From Prevotellaceae bacterium (GTDB lineage: Bacteria > Bacteroidota > Bacteroidia > Bacteroidales > Bacteroidaceae): a DNA stretch of 64,000 nucleotides. The position numbers and the translations under genes are program-made. The notes under the pieces are model-generated. The model was given only the letters and a program-made list of their open reading frames with translations, ran no database searches and had not been told where the DNA came from. Positions 1 through 8,262 of this stretch are shown here, one piece after another; the stretch's first letter is position 1; each line of letters begins with the position of its first letter. The stretch is from contig JABZLB010000007.1 in NCBI GenBank assembly GCA_015256945.1, forward strand, positions 24,214 through 88,213. The letters run 5' to 3'.

Positions 1-1603
1 TTATTCCATTGCGGCGAAGCGTTGCCCCTTCGTCAGCAACAGCCACAGCTAAATAGTCTACTCTATGATCCTGAAGCGTCTTAGCTATCTCCACGCTGCC
101 CGCACCGTATGCGTCTGCCTTTATCATACACACGAGCTTTGTTTCGGGTTTCATGAACGATCTGTAGTAATTGAGGTTCTCAACCAAGGCTCCAAGGTTC
201 ACCTCAAGTACGGTTTCGTGCACCTTTTGCACCATAAGGTCGGTTATACGGTCAAAGCCAAACGCCCGCGCTCCTTTGATAAGTATTACCTCGTCGCGCA
301 TACTGCGGAACACTTCGCTACGCAGAAACGCGTCAACAGAGCTGAAGAAGAACTTCTCTGCCACGGGTATGGCTCTGCTATGCTGCGACAGTTCAGGGCC
401 TATGCCGATGAATTTCTGTACTCCGCGTTTCTTAACCAGGCTGCCTACCTCACAATAAAGGTCGGCGGCCGTTTCGCCACTCTGGAAGATGTCGCTCAGA
501 ATGAGCGTCCGTCGCCGCCCCTGATGGTCGGGCCTGCGGTTCATAAAGTCGAGTGCTATGTCAAGCGAGTTAACGTCAGAATTATATGAATCGTTAATCA
601 GCGTGCAGCCATGGCGTCCCTGTTTCACCTCCATTCGCATGGCAACAGGCTCAAGACGTGCCATACCGCCGGCCAGTTCTCCGGCCGACAAGCCCAATTT
701 CAAGGCTACCACAGCACAGGTTATCGAGTTGGCTACCGAAGCATCGTCAATAAACGGTATGGTATATTTTTCTTCGTACCCTTGTCTATACACGTATGTT
801 ACGGTGGTAGATGTGTCACCTTTTGTCACATCAGCAATAAACACAGGTGCTTTTTTATCGGTCATCGAATAGTAAAGCGGCTCGCCTTTGTATGCACTTT
901 CTGCCACCGTACGGCGTATCAGCTCGTCATCGGCATTGTAAACGATGGTTTCAGCATCATGGAAAAGCACGGTCTTTTCGCGACATTTTTCTTCCTTCGA
1001 CGCAAAGTTTTCCTGATGGGCAGCACCTATATTCGTAAGCACAGCGATGGTAGGCTGTATGATGTCGCGCAGAGCCTGCATTTCTCCAGGCTGACTTATA
1101 CCCGCCTCAAAAATGCCAACCTCGGTTTGTTCGTTCATCAACCATACTGAAAGAGGCACACCTGTCTGCGAATTATAGCTGCGCGGGCTTCGCGTTACAT
1201 ACTTATAGGGCGAGAGAAGCTGATACAACCATTCCTTCACAACGGTTTTACCGTTCGAGCCTGTAATGCCAACAACAGGCACATTAAACTCATCACGGTG
1301 ACGTTCGGCGAGGCGTTGCAGGGCCTTTCGCGCATCTGTTACCTTTAGAAAATTGGCTTCAGGATAGCCGTCGGCATACCCTTCGGGCATCCCGGTCACC
1401 ACAAAGTTGCGTACACCCCTGCGATAAAGCTCGGGAATATAGGCATGGCCGTCGTGACGTTCTGTTTTAAGGGCAAAGAACAATGTCTCTTCAGGGAAAC
1501 AGAGCGAGCGGCTGTCGGTAAGCAGAAAGCCGATATTGGCATCGGCATTTCCATAACGGCGCGCACCGATAAGCGTGGTTATCTTTTCAATAGTGTAAGT
1601 CAT
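1..1603 (-). CDS. murF-alr: Bifunctional MurF ligase / alanine racemase, 3' end cut by window
   Basis: The N-terminal ~450 residues are MurF, which adds D-Ala-D-Ala to the UDP-MurNAc-tripeptide in the cytoplasm. The ATP loop GSNGKT lies near residue 115, followed by EAGISQPGEM and NDSYNSDVN. The frame then runs on into an alanine racemase domain: the PLP-lysine motif MIKADAYGAG is near residue 493 and VAVADEGATLRRNG is the last part seen. The frame is open to base 1, so the racemase C-terminal half is missing only because the window ends. Such MurF–Alr fusions are known in Bacteroidetes and join the making of D-Ala to its use. The start ATG at 1601–1603 lies about 20 bases behind a TATCTTTG promoter box. 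Confidence 0.95.
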   Translation of the reverse strand, partial: MTYTIEKITTLIGARRYGNADANIGFLLTDSRSLCFPEETLFFALKTERHDGHAYIPELYRRGVRNFVVTGMPEGYADGYPEANFLKVTDARKALQRLAERHRDEFNVPVVGITGSNGKTVVKEWLYQLLSPYKYVTRSPRSYNSQTGVPLSVWLMNEQTEVGIFEAGISQPGEMQALRDIIQPTIAVLTNIGAAHQENFASKEEKCREKTVLFHDAETIVYNADDELIRRTVAESAYKGEPLYYSMTDKKAPVFIADVTKGDTSTTVTYVYRQGYEEKYTIPFIDDASVANSITCAVVALKLGLSAGELAGGMARLEPVAMRMEVKQGRHGCTLINDSYNSDVNSLDIALDFMNRRPDHQGRRRTLILSDIFQSGETAADLYCEVGSLVKKRGVQKFIGIGPELSQHSRAIPVAEKFFFSSVDAFLRSEVFRSMRDEVILIKGARAFGFDRITDLMVQKVHETVLEVNLGALVENLNYYRSFMKPETKLVCMIKADAYGAGSVEIAKTLQDHRVDYLAVAVADEGATLRRNGI

Positions 1604-1625
1604 TTTGTATACTTCATTACAACTG

Positions 1626-1633
1626 CAAAGATA
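1626..1633 (-). promoter_or_regulatory. Bacteroidetes −7 box for murF-alr
   Basis: TATCTTTG on the minus strand matches the Bacteroidetes −7 consensus TAnnTTTG. Transcription would start near 1621, leaving a short leader before the ATG at 1603. Confidence 0.6.
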
Positions 1634-1805
1634 CTAAAAACAACGAAACCTGACAACGCGAACAAAAATAATTAAACATCATCGCGTCTGTATTCGCCAA
1701 TCATAACTGCCATATCTGCATCATTACCACGCCGTTGTGCCATGCTTACGCCGATAACGTACATGCTTTTAAAGGTTCTTCTGCCCACATTACGCTTGCC
1801 GGGTT

Positions 1806-1898
1806 ATCGTTCGGCGGCCGTCAGCAGCGCGTTCGGCGACCGTCACACCATACGTACGGCGGCCGTCAGCAGCGTTGCTGGCGGTCGCCGTACCATGA
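1806..1898. repeat. Dispersed GC-rich palindromic element, copy A
   Basis: A ~93-bp GC-rich stretch built from four related subunits starting near 1812, 1834, 1857 and 1882 (spacing 22, 23, 25), with the core GGCCGTCAGCA. Neighbouring subunits are inverted relative to each other, so the RNA or DNA strand can fold into hairpins, and the outer ends (ATCGTTCGGCGG and, loosely, GTCGCCGTAC) also pair. Related copies lie at 16978, 25546 and 36618. It occupies the 358-bp gap between luxS and murF-alr; I see nothing else in that gap apart from the murF promoter. Confidence 0.75.
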
Positions 1899-1961
1899 GC
1901 TTTCAGGCAAAAAGCATGCACCATAAGGGTGCTTTCGATGTGCAAAAAGGCTGTAATGCTT

Positions 1962-2444
1962 TTACCTTATGGGGTAATGGAGGTTCTCAGGATGTATGTT
2001 CTCCAACACCTCGTCAAGAAACTTGCGTGCCTCCCAGCGTGCCATGGGCAGGTCGTGCAGCAGGTAATTGCCACAGTCGCGGGGGGCAGCACCGGGAATT
2101 TCGCCCTCAAAACCAGCTACAAACCGAAATGTGCGCCTCATCAGGTCAACAATATCTTCAGGCTCTAAGTCGCCGCGGAGCAACAGATAGTTGCCTGTAA
2201 GGCATCCCATGGGGCCCCAGTAGATAACCCTGTCTTTCCATTCGGCGTCGTTACGCAGAAAGGTTGCCGCCAGGTGTTCGATGGTATGCAGCGCACCTAT
2301 GTGAACAACGGGCTCGCGATTGGGTTCTTTCATACGCACGTCGAAAGTGGTAACCGTGTCGTTACCCACCGTATCCTTGCGCGAAACATATATGCCACGG
2401 AGCAACTTTTCGTGGTCGATGGTAAATGATGGTATTTTATTCAT
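1962..2444 (-). CDS. luxS: S-ribosylhomocysteine lyase
   Basis: LuxS cleaves S-ribosylhomocysteine to homocysteine and DPD, the AI-2 precursor, in the cytoplasm. From the chosen start (MNKIPSF) the metal ligands are His53 and His57 in HTIEH and Cys124 in RDCGNY, and Cys81 in GPMGCLTG is the catalytic cysteine. The length of 160 residues is normal. Two other codons upstream (MLM) would start at 2450; MNKIPSF fits the family N terminus better. The start overlaps the end of mtnN, whose product supplies the substrate, so the two are translationally coupled steps of the activated-methyl cycle. Confidence 0.95.
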   Translation of the reverse strand: MNKIPSFTIDHEKLLRGIYVSRKDTVGNDTVTTFDVRMKEPNREPVVHIGALHTIEHLAATFLRNDAEWKDRVIYWGPMGCLTGNYLLLRGDLEPEDIVDLMRRTFRFVAGFEGEIPGAAPRDCGNYLLHDLPMARWEARKFLDEVLENIHPENLHYPIR

Positions 2445-3141
2445 GAGCAATTATTGCTTTTAAAAAGTTGCGTGTAATCTCAAAACTGCCCCCGGCCATG
2501 CGGTTCCAGAAGTCGAAATACTGTGCGCCGTGGTTGTCTTTCAACGGTACATCACTGATAATGCGGAACGAAATAAAAGGCGTTTTGTATATCAAGCAGG
2601 TCTGTGCAATAGCGCAACTCTCCATATCGACGGCCACGGCATCGGGGAAATGCTCAAGAATGGCAGCCATTTTCTCGCGCGAATCAACAAACCACTCGCC
2701 GCTGACGGTCAGTCCCGACATAATTTTCGTACCTTCGGGAGCCTGTAAGCCCATGGCCTTTTCAACCAGTGTAGCCGGAGCCTTAAAGCGTGGAGGCATG
2801 CCTATTATCTGCCCGTAGGATACCTCCTGGCCGCAATAGGCATCGTGATAAGCACATGATGACGCCACAACAACGTCGAGAGGGTTCAGCGAAATGGCCG
2901 CACCGCCTGCCACTCCAGTGGATATAAGCAAATCGGGATGGTAACAATCAATCATCTCTACCGCCCCAATGGCCGAGTTTACCTTGCCTATTCCACACTG
3001 CTGAAGGATGATGGTGGCACCATCCAGTGTGCCAATAACAAAATCTTTGTGGTTGTGCCGCTCTGTATAAGTTTCGTCAAGCAGCGTACGAAGTTGCGTA
3101 AACTCCTTGTCCATCGCAACTATTAATCCTATTTTCTTCAC
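2437..3141 (-). CDS. mtnN: 5'-methylthioadenosine/S-adenosylhomocysteine nucleosidase
   Basis: MtnN (Pfs) removes adenine from S-adenosylhomocysteine and methylthioadenosine. The 234-residue protein begins MKKIGLIVAMDKE, typical of the family, and has the purine-phosphorylase-fold segment STGVAGG near residue 95 and the substrate-binding VDMESCAIAQ near residue 170. It is first in a two-gene operon with luxS, overlapping it by 8 bases, so the two consecutive detoxification steps are made together. A TAACTTTG promoter box sits 42 bases upstream of the ATG. Confidence 0.93.
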   Translation of the reverse strand: MKKIGLIVAMDKEFTQLRTLLDETYTERHNHKDFVIGTLDGATIILQQCGIGKVNSAIGAVEMIDCYHPDLLISTGVAGGAAISLNPLDVVVASSCAYHDAYCGQEVSYGQIIGMPPRFKAPATLVEKAMGLQAPEGTKIMSGLTVSGEWFVDSREKMAAILEHFPDAVAVDMESCAIAQTCLIYKTPFISFRIISDVPLKDNHGAQYFDFWNRMAGGSFEITRNFLKAIIAHE

Positions 3142-3182
3142 GTTATGTATCGCTCTTAAGGGCGTTAAGGCCTCATATTATG

Positions 3183-3190
3183 CAAAGTTA
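3183..3190 (-). promoter_or_regulatory. −7 box for mtnN-luxS
   Basis: TAACTTTG on the minus strand, a TAnnTTTG match; predicted leader of about 36 bases. Confidence 0.6.
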
Positions 3191-3253
3191 CTAAAAATGA
3201 TATATATATGGTGTTTTAACGATTACGTTTTAATGTTTCAGCAAAAAAATATT

Positions 3254-3261
3254 TAACTTTG
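3254..3261 (+). promoter_or_regulatory. −7 box for the YfhO-like gene
   Basis: TAACTTTG. Its last base is the G of an in-frame GTG at 3261, so that codon lies in the promoter and cannot be the start; the ATG at 3294 is about 26 bases past the expected transcription start. Confidence 0.65.
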
Positions 3262-3293
3262 TGCGAGAAAGTATAAAAGCATATAGTTTGATT

Positions 3294-5819
3294 ATGAAAA
3301 CATTGAAGCAATATCTGCCCGACGTGGTGGCAGTAGTGTTGTTTGTCCTCATCTCATTTGTTTATTTTATGCCTGCCGACATTGACGGGCGCATCCTATA
3401 CCAGCACGATTCGGCTGCCGGAAGGGGCGCAGGCGAGGAGATGGTGCAGTATCAGAAACAGACAGGAGAGCAGACACGCTGGACCAATTCGCTTTTCAGT
3501 GGTATGCCTACCTACCAGCTGGCACCGTCGTACAACAGTACCAACGTCCTGAAAAAGGCCGAAACGGCCTATCATCTGGGGCTGCCTGAGAACGTCTGGT
3601 ATGTATTTGCCTACCTCCTTGGGTTCTATATTCTGCTCCGTGCTTTCAATTTTCGCGACTATATGGCCGCTCTGGGTGCCATCATATGGGCGTTCTCAAG
3701 CTACTTCTTTATCATCATAGCCGCCGGACACTTGTGGAAAGTGATGGCTCTGGCATATCTGCCGCCAATGATCGGGGGGCTTGTGCTGACCTATCGTGGC
3801 AAATACCTGTGGGGATTTCTGGTTACAGCCATCTTTGCTGCTTTCGAAATAAATGCCAATCATGTGCAGATGACCTACTACTATCTGTTCATGATCCTGT
3901 TCATGATTATCGCATGGCTCATCGATGCACTGCGCAAACACGAGATGATGCGCTTCTGTAAGGCTACACTTACCGCTGTGGCTGCCGCACTTGTAGGTAT
4001 TTGTATCAACATCAGTAACCTGTATCATACCTACCAATACTCGCAGGAGAGCATGCGTGGCAAGAGTGAACTGGTAAAGAAAAACAGTGCAAACCAGACG
4101 GGAAGCGGGCTCGATCGCGACTATATTACGCAATGGAGCTACGGCATTGACGAAACCATGACGCTGCTTATACCCAATGCAAAGGGAGGTGCAAGCGTGC
4201 CATTGAGCCAGAGCCAGACCGCAATGGCGAAGGCTGACCCACAAATTGAGCAGCAGATACCGCAATTATACAACGGACTTACACAATATTTCGGTACGCA
4301 ACCAGGCACATCAGGTCCGGTTTATGCAGGGGCTTTTGTACTGTTTCTTTTTGTATTGGCCCTGTTTTTAGTAAAGGGACCCATGAAGTGGGCATTGCTG
4401 GGGGCTACCATTCTCTCTGTATTGCTGTCGTGGGGACATAATTTTATGGGCTTCACGAACCTGTTTTTGGATTACGTCCCCATGTATGCGAAGTTCCGTA
4501 CAGTGGCTTCCATCCTCGTCATTGCCGAGTTTACCATTCCGCTGCTGGCCATGATGATGCTGAAAAAAATAAATGATGAGCCGGAGATTCTTACCGAAAA
4601 ACGCAACCGCAAGTTTGTAATCGCCAGTCTTTTGCTTACAGCCGGCGTTGCCATGATGGTGGCAGTTGCCCCGGGTTTAATGGGTCCTTTCGTTACTGAA
4701 CAGGAGCATCAGGTGCTTTCCGGCATACAAGGTATGCCCCCTGAGCTGCTGTCGGCCATTATAAATAACCTGACAGCCATGCGTGAAGCAATGGTATCGG
4801 CCGACGCATGGCGTTCAACAGGCATTATCGTTGCAGGCTTTTTGATTCTGCTTTTGTACAGCAAGAGACGGCTAAGCAGCCGGTTTATGGTGGGTGCTAT
4901 TGCCGTATTGTGCCTCGCCGACATGTGGCAAGTGAACAAACGCTATCTGTATGACGACATGTTTGTGGAGAAAAGCGTACGCGAGGTGCCTCAAAAAATG
5001 ACAGCTACCGACCAGATTATATTGCGCGACAAGTCGTTAGACTATCGCGTGCTGAACCTTGCATCGAACACATTTAACGAAAACGAGACATCGTTCTACC
5101 ACAAAAGCATAGGCGGTTATCACCCTGCGAAGCTGCGTCGGTATCAGGAAATGATCGATGCTTACATTGAACCGGAAATGCAACACACCATGACGGCAAT
5201 AGGACAAGCCGGTGGAGACATGACGAAAGTGAATGGCGACTCGATATTTCCTGTATTAAATATGTTGAACACTAAGTACTTTATCGTAGGCCTTCAAAGC
5301 GGACAGACGGTGCCTGTACAGAACCCTTATGCAAACGGTAACGCGTGGTTTGTCGACAAAATAAGCTATGTGAACAATGCCAATGAGGAGATTGATGCCG
5401 TAGGCAAGCTGAATTTAAAGCACGAAGCTGTTGCCGACAAGAAGTTTGAAGCCCAGTTAGGTAAGGCCACACCAGAGACAAACACCGACCTGATTACGCT
5501 GAAGAGCTATGAACCCAACCACTTGGTATACAACGTTACATCGAAAAACGGAGGCATTATCGTATTTTCAGAGATATACTATCCGGGCTGGACGGCTACT
5601 GTTGACGGCGTGCAGGCTGAACTGGGACGTGCTAATTACATTTTGCGTGCACTAAATATAAAACCAGGAAAGCACGAGGTTGTACTCGATTTCCACCCTG
5701 CTTCGCTTCGCAAAACAGAGGGAATTGCCTACGGTTCGTATGGTGTGCTGGTGCTGATATTGGTTATTGGCATACTGACCGAGTGGAAAAGGCGTAAGGA
5801 AACTGCTGTTGAGAAGTAG
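3294..5819 (+). CDS. YfhO-family polytopic membrane protein
   Basis: An 841-residue protein with about a dozen hydrophobic segments, mostly in the first 550 residues, and a final transmembrane helix next to a basic end (EWKRRKE). The soluble C-terminal part (about 560–800) contains the beta-rich segment YYPGWTATVDG followed by ALNIKPGKHEVVLDF, the usual hallmark of YfhO-like proteins. Members have a GT-C-like fold and are thought to transfer sugars from lipid carriers to envelope polymers; the Bacillus YfhO glycosylates lipoteichoic acid. The substrate here is unknown. The gene is monocistronic, ending in a strong terminator about 105 bases downstream. An extended GTG start at 3261 is rejected because it overlaps the promoter. 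Confidence 0.85.
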   Translation: MKTLKQYLPDVVAVVLFVLISFVYFMPADIDGRILYQHDSAAGRGAGEEMVQYQKQTGEQTRWTNSLFSGMPTYQLAPSYNSTNVLKKAETAYHLGLPENVWYVFAYLLGFYILLRAFNFRDYMAALGAIIWAFSSYFFIIIAAGHLWKVMALAYLPPMIGGLVLTYRGKYLWGFLVTAIFAAFEINANHVQMTYYYLFMILFMIIAWLIDALRKHEMMRFCKATLTAVAAALVGICINISNLYHTYQYSQESMRGKSELVKKNSANQTGSGLDRDYITQWSYGIDETMTLLIPNAKGGASVPLSQSQTAMAKADPQIEQQIPQLYNGLTQYFGTQPGTSGPVYAGAFVLFLFVLALFLVKGPMKWALLGATILSVLLSWGHNFMGFTNLFLDYVPMYAKFRTVASILVIAEFTIPLLAMMMLKKINDEPEILTEKRNRKFVIASLLLTAGVAMMVAVAPGLMGPFVTEQEHQVLSGIQGMPPELLSAIINNLTAMREAMVSADAWRSTGIIVAGFLILLLYSKRRLSSRFMVGAIAVLCLADMWQVNKRYLYDDMFVEKSVREVPQKMTATDQIILRDKSLDYRVLNLASNTFNENETSFYHKSIGGYHPAKLRRYQEMIDAYIEPEMQHTMTAIGQAGGDMTKVNGDSIFPVLNMLNTKYFIVGLQSGQTVPVQNPYANGNAWFVDKISYVNNANEEIDAVGKLNLKHEAVADKKFEAQLGKATPETNTDLITLKSYEPNHLVYNVTSKNGGIIVFSEIYYPGWTATVDGVQAELGRANYILRALNIKPGKHEVVLDFHPASLRKTEGIAYGSYGVLVLILVIGILTEWKRRKETAVEK

Positions 5820-5923
5820 GCTATACAATATGGTTATAAGACAACGACGAAACAAACGCTGTCTTACGACATATAAAACAAAAAGGGTTGATATTTAAAA
5901 CCGTATAAATCAACTCCAAAAAT

Positions 5924-5958
5924 AAAACGGGACAAGGCCGATAGCTTTGTCCCGTTTT
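5924..5958. terminator. Bidirectional terminator between yfhO-like and trmH-like genes
   Basis: A 12-bp perfect stem (AAAACGGGACAA at 5924–5935 with 5947–5958) and an 11-base loop. The A-rich left arm and T-rich right arm suit both converging genes. Confidence 0.8.
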
Positions 5959-6019
5959 GTATATAATATGGTTTTGTTACGTATATAATATAAAGTGTAA
6001 AAAGGGTTCAAGCAAGAAG

Positions 6020-6835
6020 TTATAACGCTTCAGACCCGCGCTGGCGGACGGCTTCGAAGAGCAAAATGGCTGCCGACACCGATACATTCAGCGAATCGAG
6101 CTGCCCCAGCATGGGTATACGTATGTGCGCATCGGCCGCTATGCGCCAGGCTTTTGAAAGTCCTGTGGCTTCGGTTCCCATGACAATGGCAGTGCCTTTG
6201 CACATATCGGTATCGTAATACAGATGCGAATCCTGAAGCTGTGCTGTGAGAATACGGATGCCCCGCGCTTTTAAGAACTCGATACATTCGGCTGAAGAGC
6301 ATGCCACCGTGGGCACAGTGAAGATGGCTCCAATGCTACTGCGGATAAGATTGGGATTGAAAAGGTCGGTCAAAGGGTCGCAAACTATGACAGCATCAGC
6401 TTGTGCAGCATCAGCACTACGAAGTACAGCTCCCAGATTACCCGGCTTTTCTACACGCTCAAGAACACAAATAAGCGGATTATCAGGCAGTTTTAAATCG
6501 TTAAGCGTGGTATGGTGAACGGTTATTTCGGCTATCACGCCCTCGGTTGTACCACGGTAAGCCATGCGCGAATAAATGTCTTTTGACACCCTGAAGCTCC
6601 TTTTTTCGTCGATGAAAGCCTGTAACTTGCGGGCCTCTTCGTTGTCGGGCATCAGTTCGGAGCAGTAAAACAATGTGTCAATTTGATACCCTGCCTGAAC
6701 GCAATGGAGCAATTCGCGCACGCCTTCTACAACAAACAAGCCGCATTTTCGACGCTCGGACGATTTCTGCTGGAGTAAAAGCAAATGCTTTATCTTCGTA
6801 TTCTGAACACTTGTTATACTGTTTTCTGCTGTCAT
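6020..6835 (-). CDS. TrmH/SpoU-family RNA 2'-O-methyltransferase
   Basis: A 271-residue SAM-dependent methyltransferase of the knotted SPOUT fold. All three SpoU motifs are present: GNLGAVLRSADA near residue 120, IVMGTEATGLS near 215 and the final motif IPMLGQLDSLNVSVSAA near 240. The N-terminal ~100 residues (KIKHLLLLQQ, FVVEGVREL) are the usual L30e-like RNA-binding part of rRNA 2'-O-methyltransferases. The rRNA or tRNA target cannot be told from sequence. The open frame extends upstream to 6928, but a TAATTTTG box at 6887–6894 lies between, which favours the ATG at 6835 (MTAENSITS). Confidence 0.88.
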   Translation of the reverse strand: MTAENSITSVQNTKIKHLLLLQQKSSERRKCGLFVVEGVRELLHCVQAGYQIDTLFYCSELMPDNEEARKLQAFIDEKRSFRVSKDIYSRMAYRGTTEGVIAEITVHHTTLNDLKLPDNPLICVLERVEKPGNLGAVLRSADAAQADAVIVCDPLTDLFNPNLIRSSIGAIFTVPTVACSSAECIEFLKARGIRILTAQLQDSHLYYDTDMCKGTAIVMGTEATGLSKAWRIAADAHIRIPMLGQLDSLNVSVSAAILLFEAVRQRGSEAL

Positions 6836-6886
6836 GATATTGTATTTTATGGGCTTCTTCACCGTTAAGAGATGAAAGAAACGGAA

Positions 6887-6894
6887 CAAAATTA
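6887..6894 (-). promoter_or_regulatory. −7 box for the TrmH-like gene
   Basis: TAATTTTG on the minus strand, 52 bases before the ATG at 6835. Confidence 0.5.
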
Positions 6895-6938
6895 CAACAA
6901 TATAGCTGTGCAGCCAAAGTATATACACGGAAAATGAT

Positions 6939-6946
6939 TAATTTTG
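6939..6946 (+). promoter_or_regulatory. Possible −7 box for the GSCFA gene
   Basis: TAATTTTG on the plus strand. If used, the leader of about 165 bases would contain the whole AT-rich tandem array at 6986–7110. Confidence 0.4.
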
Positions 6947-6985
6947 CACCAACAACAGCTCTGCTAATATACCAATATTGCAAAA

Positions 6986-7110
6986 CTTTAATTCTTAAAT
7001 TCCAAGACCATCGCTTCAATCTTTTAATTCTTTAATTCTTAAATTTTATAATCCTTTAATTCTAAGCACGGCCTTTTAATTTTTTAATTCTTTAATCTTT
7101 TAATTTTAAC
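6986..7110. repeat. AT-rich tandem array, 44-bp period
   Basis: Roughly three imperfect units starting at 6986, 7030 and 7074, sharing the core CTTTAATTCTTAAATT and looser runs of TTTTAATTCTTTAAT. The period is 44 bp, twice the 22-bp period of other arrays in this window. It ends four bases before the ATG of the GSCFA gene. A related array lies at 36840, before the SDR gene. Confidence 0.65.
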
Positions 7111-7114
7111 TCCC

Positions 7115-7957
7115 ATGCAATTCAGAACAATTGTTGACATCGCTCCATCGGAATGGAAGATAAAACCCTGTGAAAGGATGCTGTTTGTAGGCTCGTGTTT
7201 TGCCGACAAAATAGGCCAGCGGTTTGCCGACGACAAGTTTAGGGCGTTGGTAAATCCCTATGGTGTGATGTACAATCCGGCGAGCGTTTGGCATACTATT
7301 GAGCGTTTGGCAAGTGAAAAAGCCTTTCCTTTCAGGGCCGATGAGGCAGGAACAGCAGTATTTACGCTCGGAACGAACCATGTTTACATACTGAAAGAAA
7401 CTAGAGAAATTGTTGACAACTGCCAGAAAAAGCCACAGAAGCTGTTTGAAGAACGTGAGCTTTCAATTGCCGAATGTGCCGATTACCTGCAACATTGTAT
7501 CGACGCGATACAATCGCGCTTTCCTAAAGTGAACGTCGTTCTCACGGTAAGCCCCATCCGTTATCGCAAATACGGTTATCATGGCAGTCAGCTTTCAAAG
7601 GCGACACTGCTGTTGGCTGTGGAAGAAACCATCAAAAAGGCCGACAAATCGAGACAAGGAAAGGTTGCCTATTTCCCCTCATACGAAATTGTTAACGATG
7701 AATTGCGCGACTATCGCTTCTATCAGGACGACATGTTACATCCGTCATCGCAGGCCGTTGACTACATTTTCGAACGGTTTTCTGATACGTATTTTCCAAA
7801 AGAAATTGTCGATTTTCTGAAAGCCTGGAAGCCAATACGCGAAGCGTTTCTGCACCGCCCGTCGGACCCCGAAAGCGAAGAATACAAGGCTTTCTTGGCT
7901 CGAACAAACGAAAAGGCAAAAGAACTTCAACTAAAATATCCTCAATTGGAATTATAA
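7115..7957 (+). CDS. GSCFA domain protein
   Basis: A 280-residue protein named for its N-terminal motif, seen here as FVGSCFADKIGQRF near residue 24. The domain belongs to the SGNH/GDSL-like hydrolase group: the Ser of GSC would be the nucleophile, and LTVSPIRYR (near 148) and DDMLHPSSQAVDYIF (near 207, with the His) supply the later blocks. Family members in Bacteroidetes are conserved but poorly characterised; an esterase or acyltransferase role is inference. No signal peptide is seen, so it is probably cytoplasmic. The gene stands alone and converges on typA. Confidence 0.85.
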   Translation: MQFRTIVDIAPSEWKIKPCERMLFVGSCFADKIGQRFADDKFRALVNPYGVMYNPASVWHTIERLASEKAFPFRADEAGTAVFTLGTNHVYILKETREIVDNCQKKPQKLFEERELSIAECADYLQHCIDAIQSRFPKVNVVLTVSPIRYRKYGYHGSQLSKATLLLAVEETIKKADKSRQGKVAYFPSYEIVNDELRDYRFYQDDMLHPSSQAVDYIFERFSDTYFPKEIVDFLKAWKPIREAFLHRPSDPESEEYKAFLARTNEKAKELQLKYPQLEL

Positions 7958-8013
7958 TTCTGTTAATCTATAAATAAGATTACTTCATTGATGAATTGCA
8001 ATTTCTGTGTCAA

Positions 8014-8189
8014 GGTATTGTAATTGTCATGTTTTGATATTGTAGTTATACCGTTCAGGCATCATAATTGCATTATATTGACATTGTAATTGTTATATTC
8101 AGATATTGTAATTGCACTGTTCACACATTGTAATTGCACTGTTCACACATTATAATTGCCTTGTTAAGGCATTGTAATTAAGATATAGA
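8014..8189. repeat. Eight-unit tandem array with exact 22-bp period
   Basis: Units start at 8014, 8036, 8058, 8080, 8102, 8124, 8146 and 8168, exactly 22 bp apart, although unit sequences differ. The best-kept part is ATTGTAATTGCA; units five and six (8102, 8124) differ at only two of 22 positions. It fills most of the 305-bp gap between the convergent GSCFA and typA genes. There are no spacers, so it is not a CRISPR. Confidence 0.9.
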
Positions 8190-8192
8190 AAA

Positions 8193-8240
8193 CAATTAAT
8201 CCCAACCATGGTCTGTGTACCTTGTGGTTGGGATTAATTG
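8193..8240. terminator. Bidirectional terminator, GSCFA gene / typA
   Basis: A perfect 16-bp stem (8193–8208 with 8225–8240, core ATTAATCCCAACCA) and a 16-base loop, directly after the 22-bp array and between the two converging genes. Confidence 0.8.
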
Positions 8241-8262
8241 TAAAATAACAATAAATATTGTG

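Noticed and set aside
3261..3293. GTG start for the YfhO-like protein
   Set aside because: The GTG shares its G with the −7 promoter box, so it lies upstream of the transcription start.
8014..8189. CRISPR array
   Set aside because: Repeats follow each other with no spacers, the units vary, and there are no cas genes anywhere in the window.
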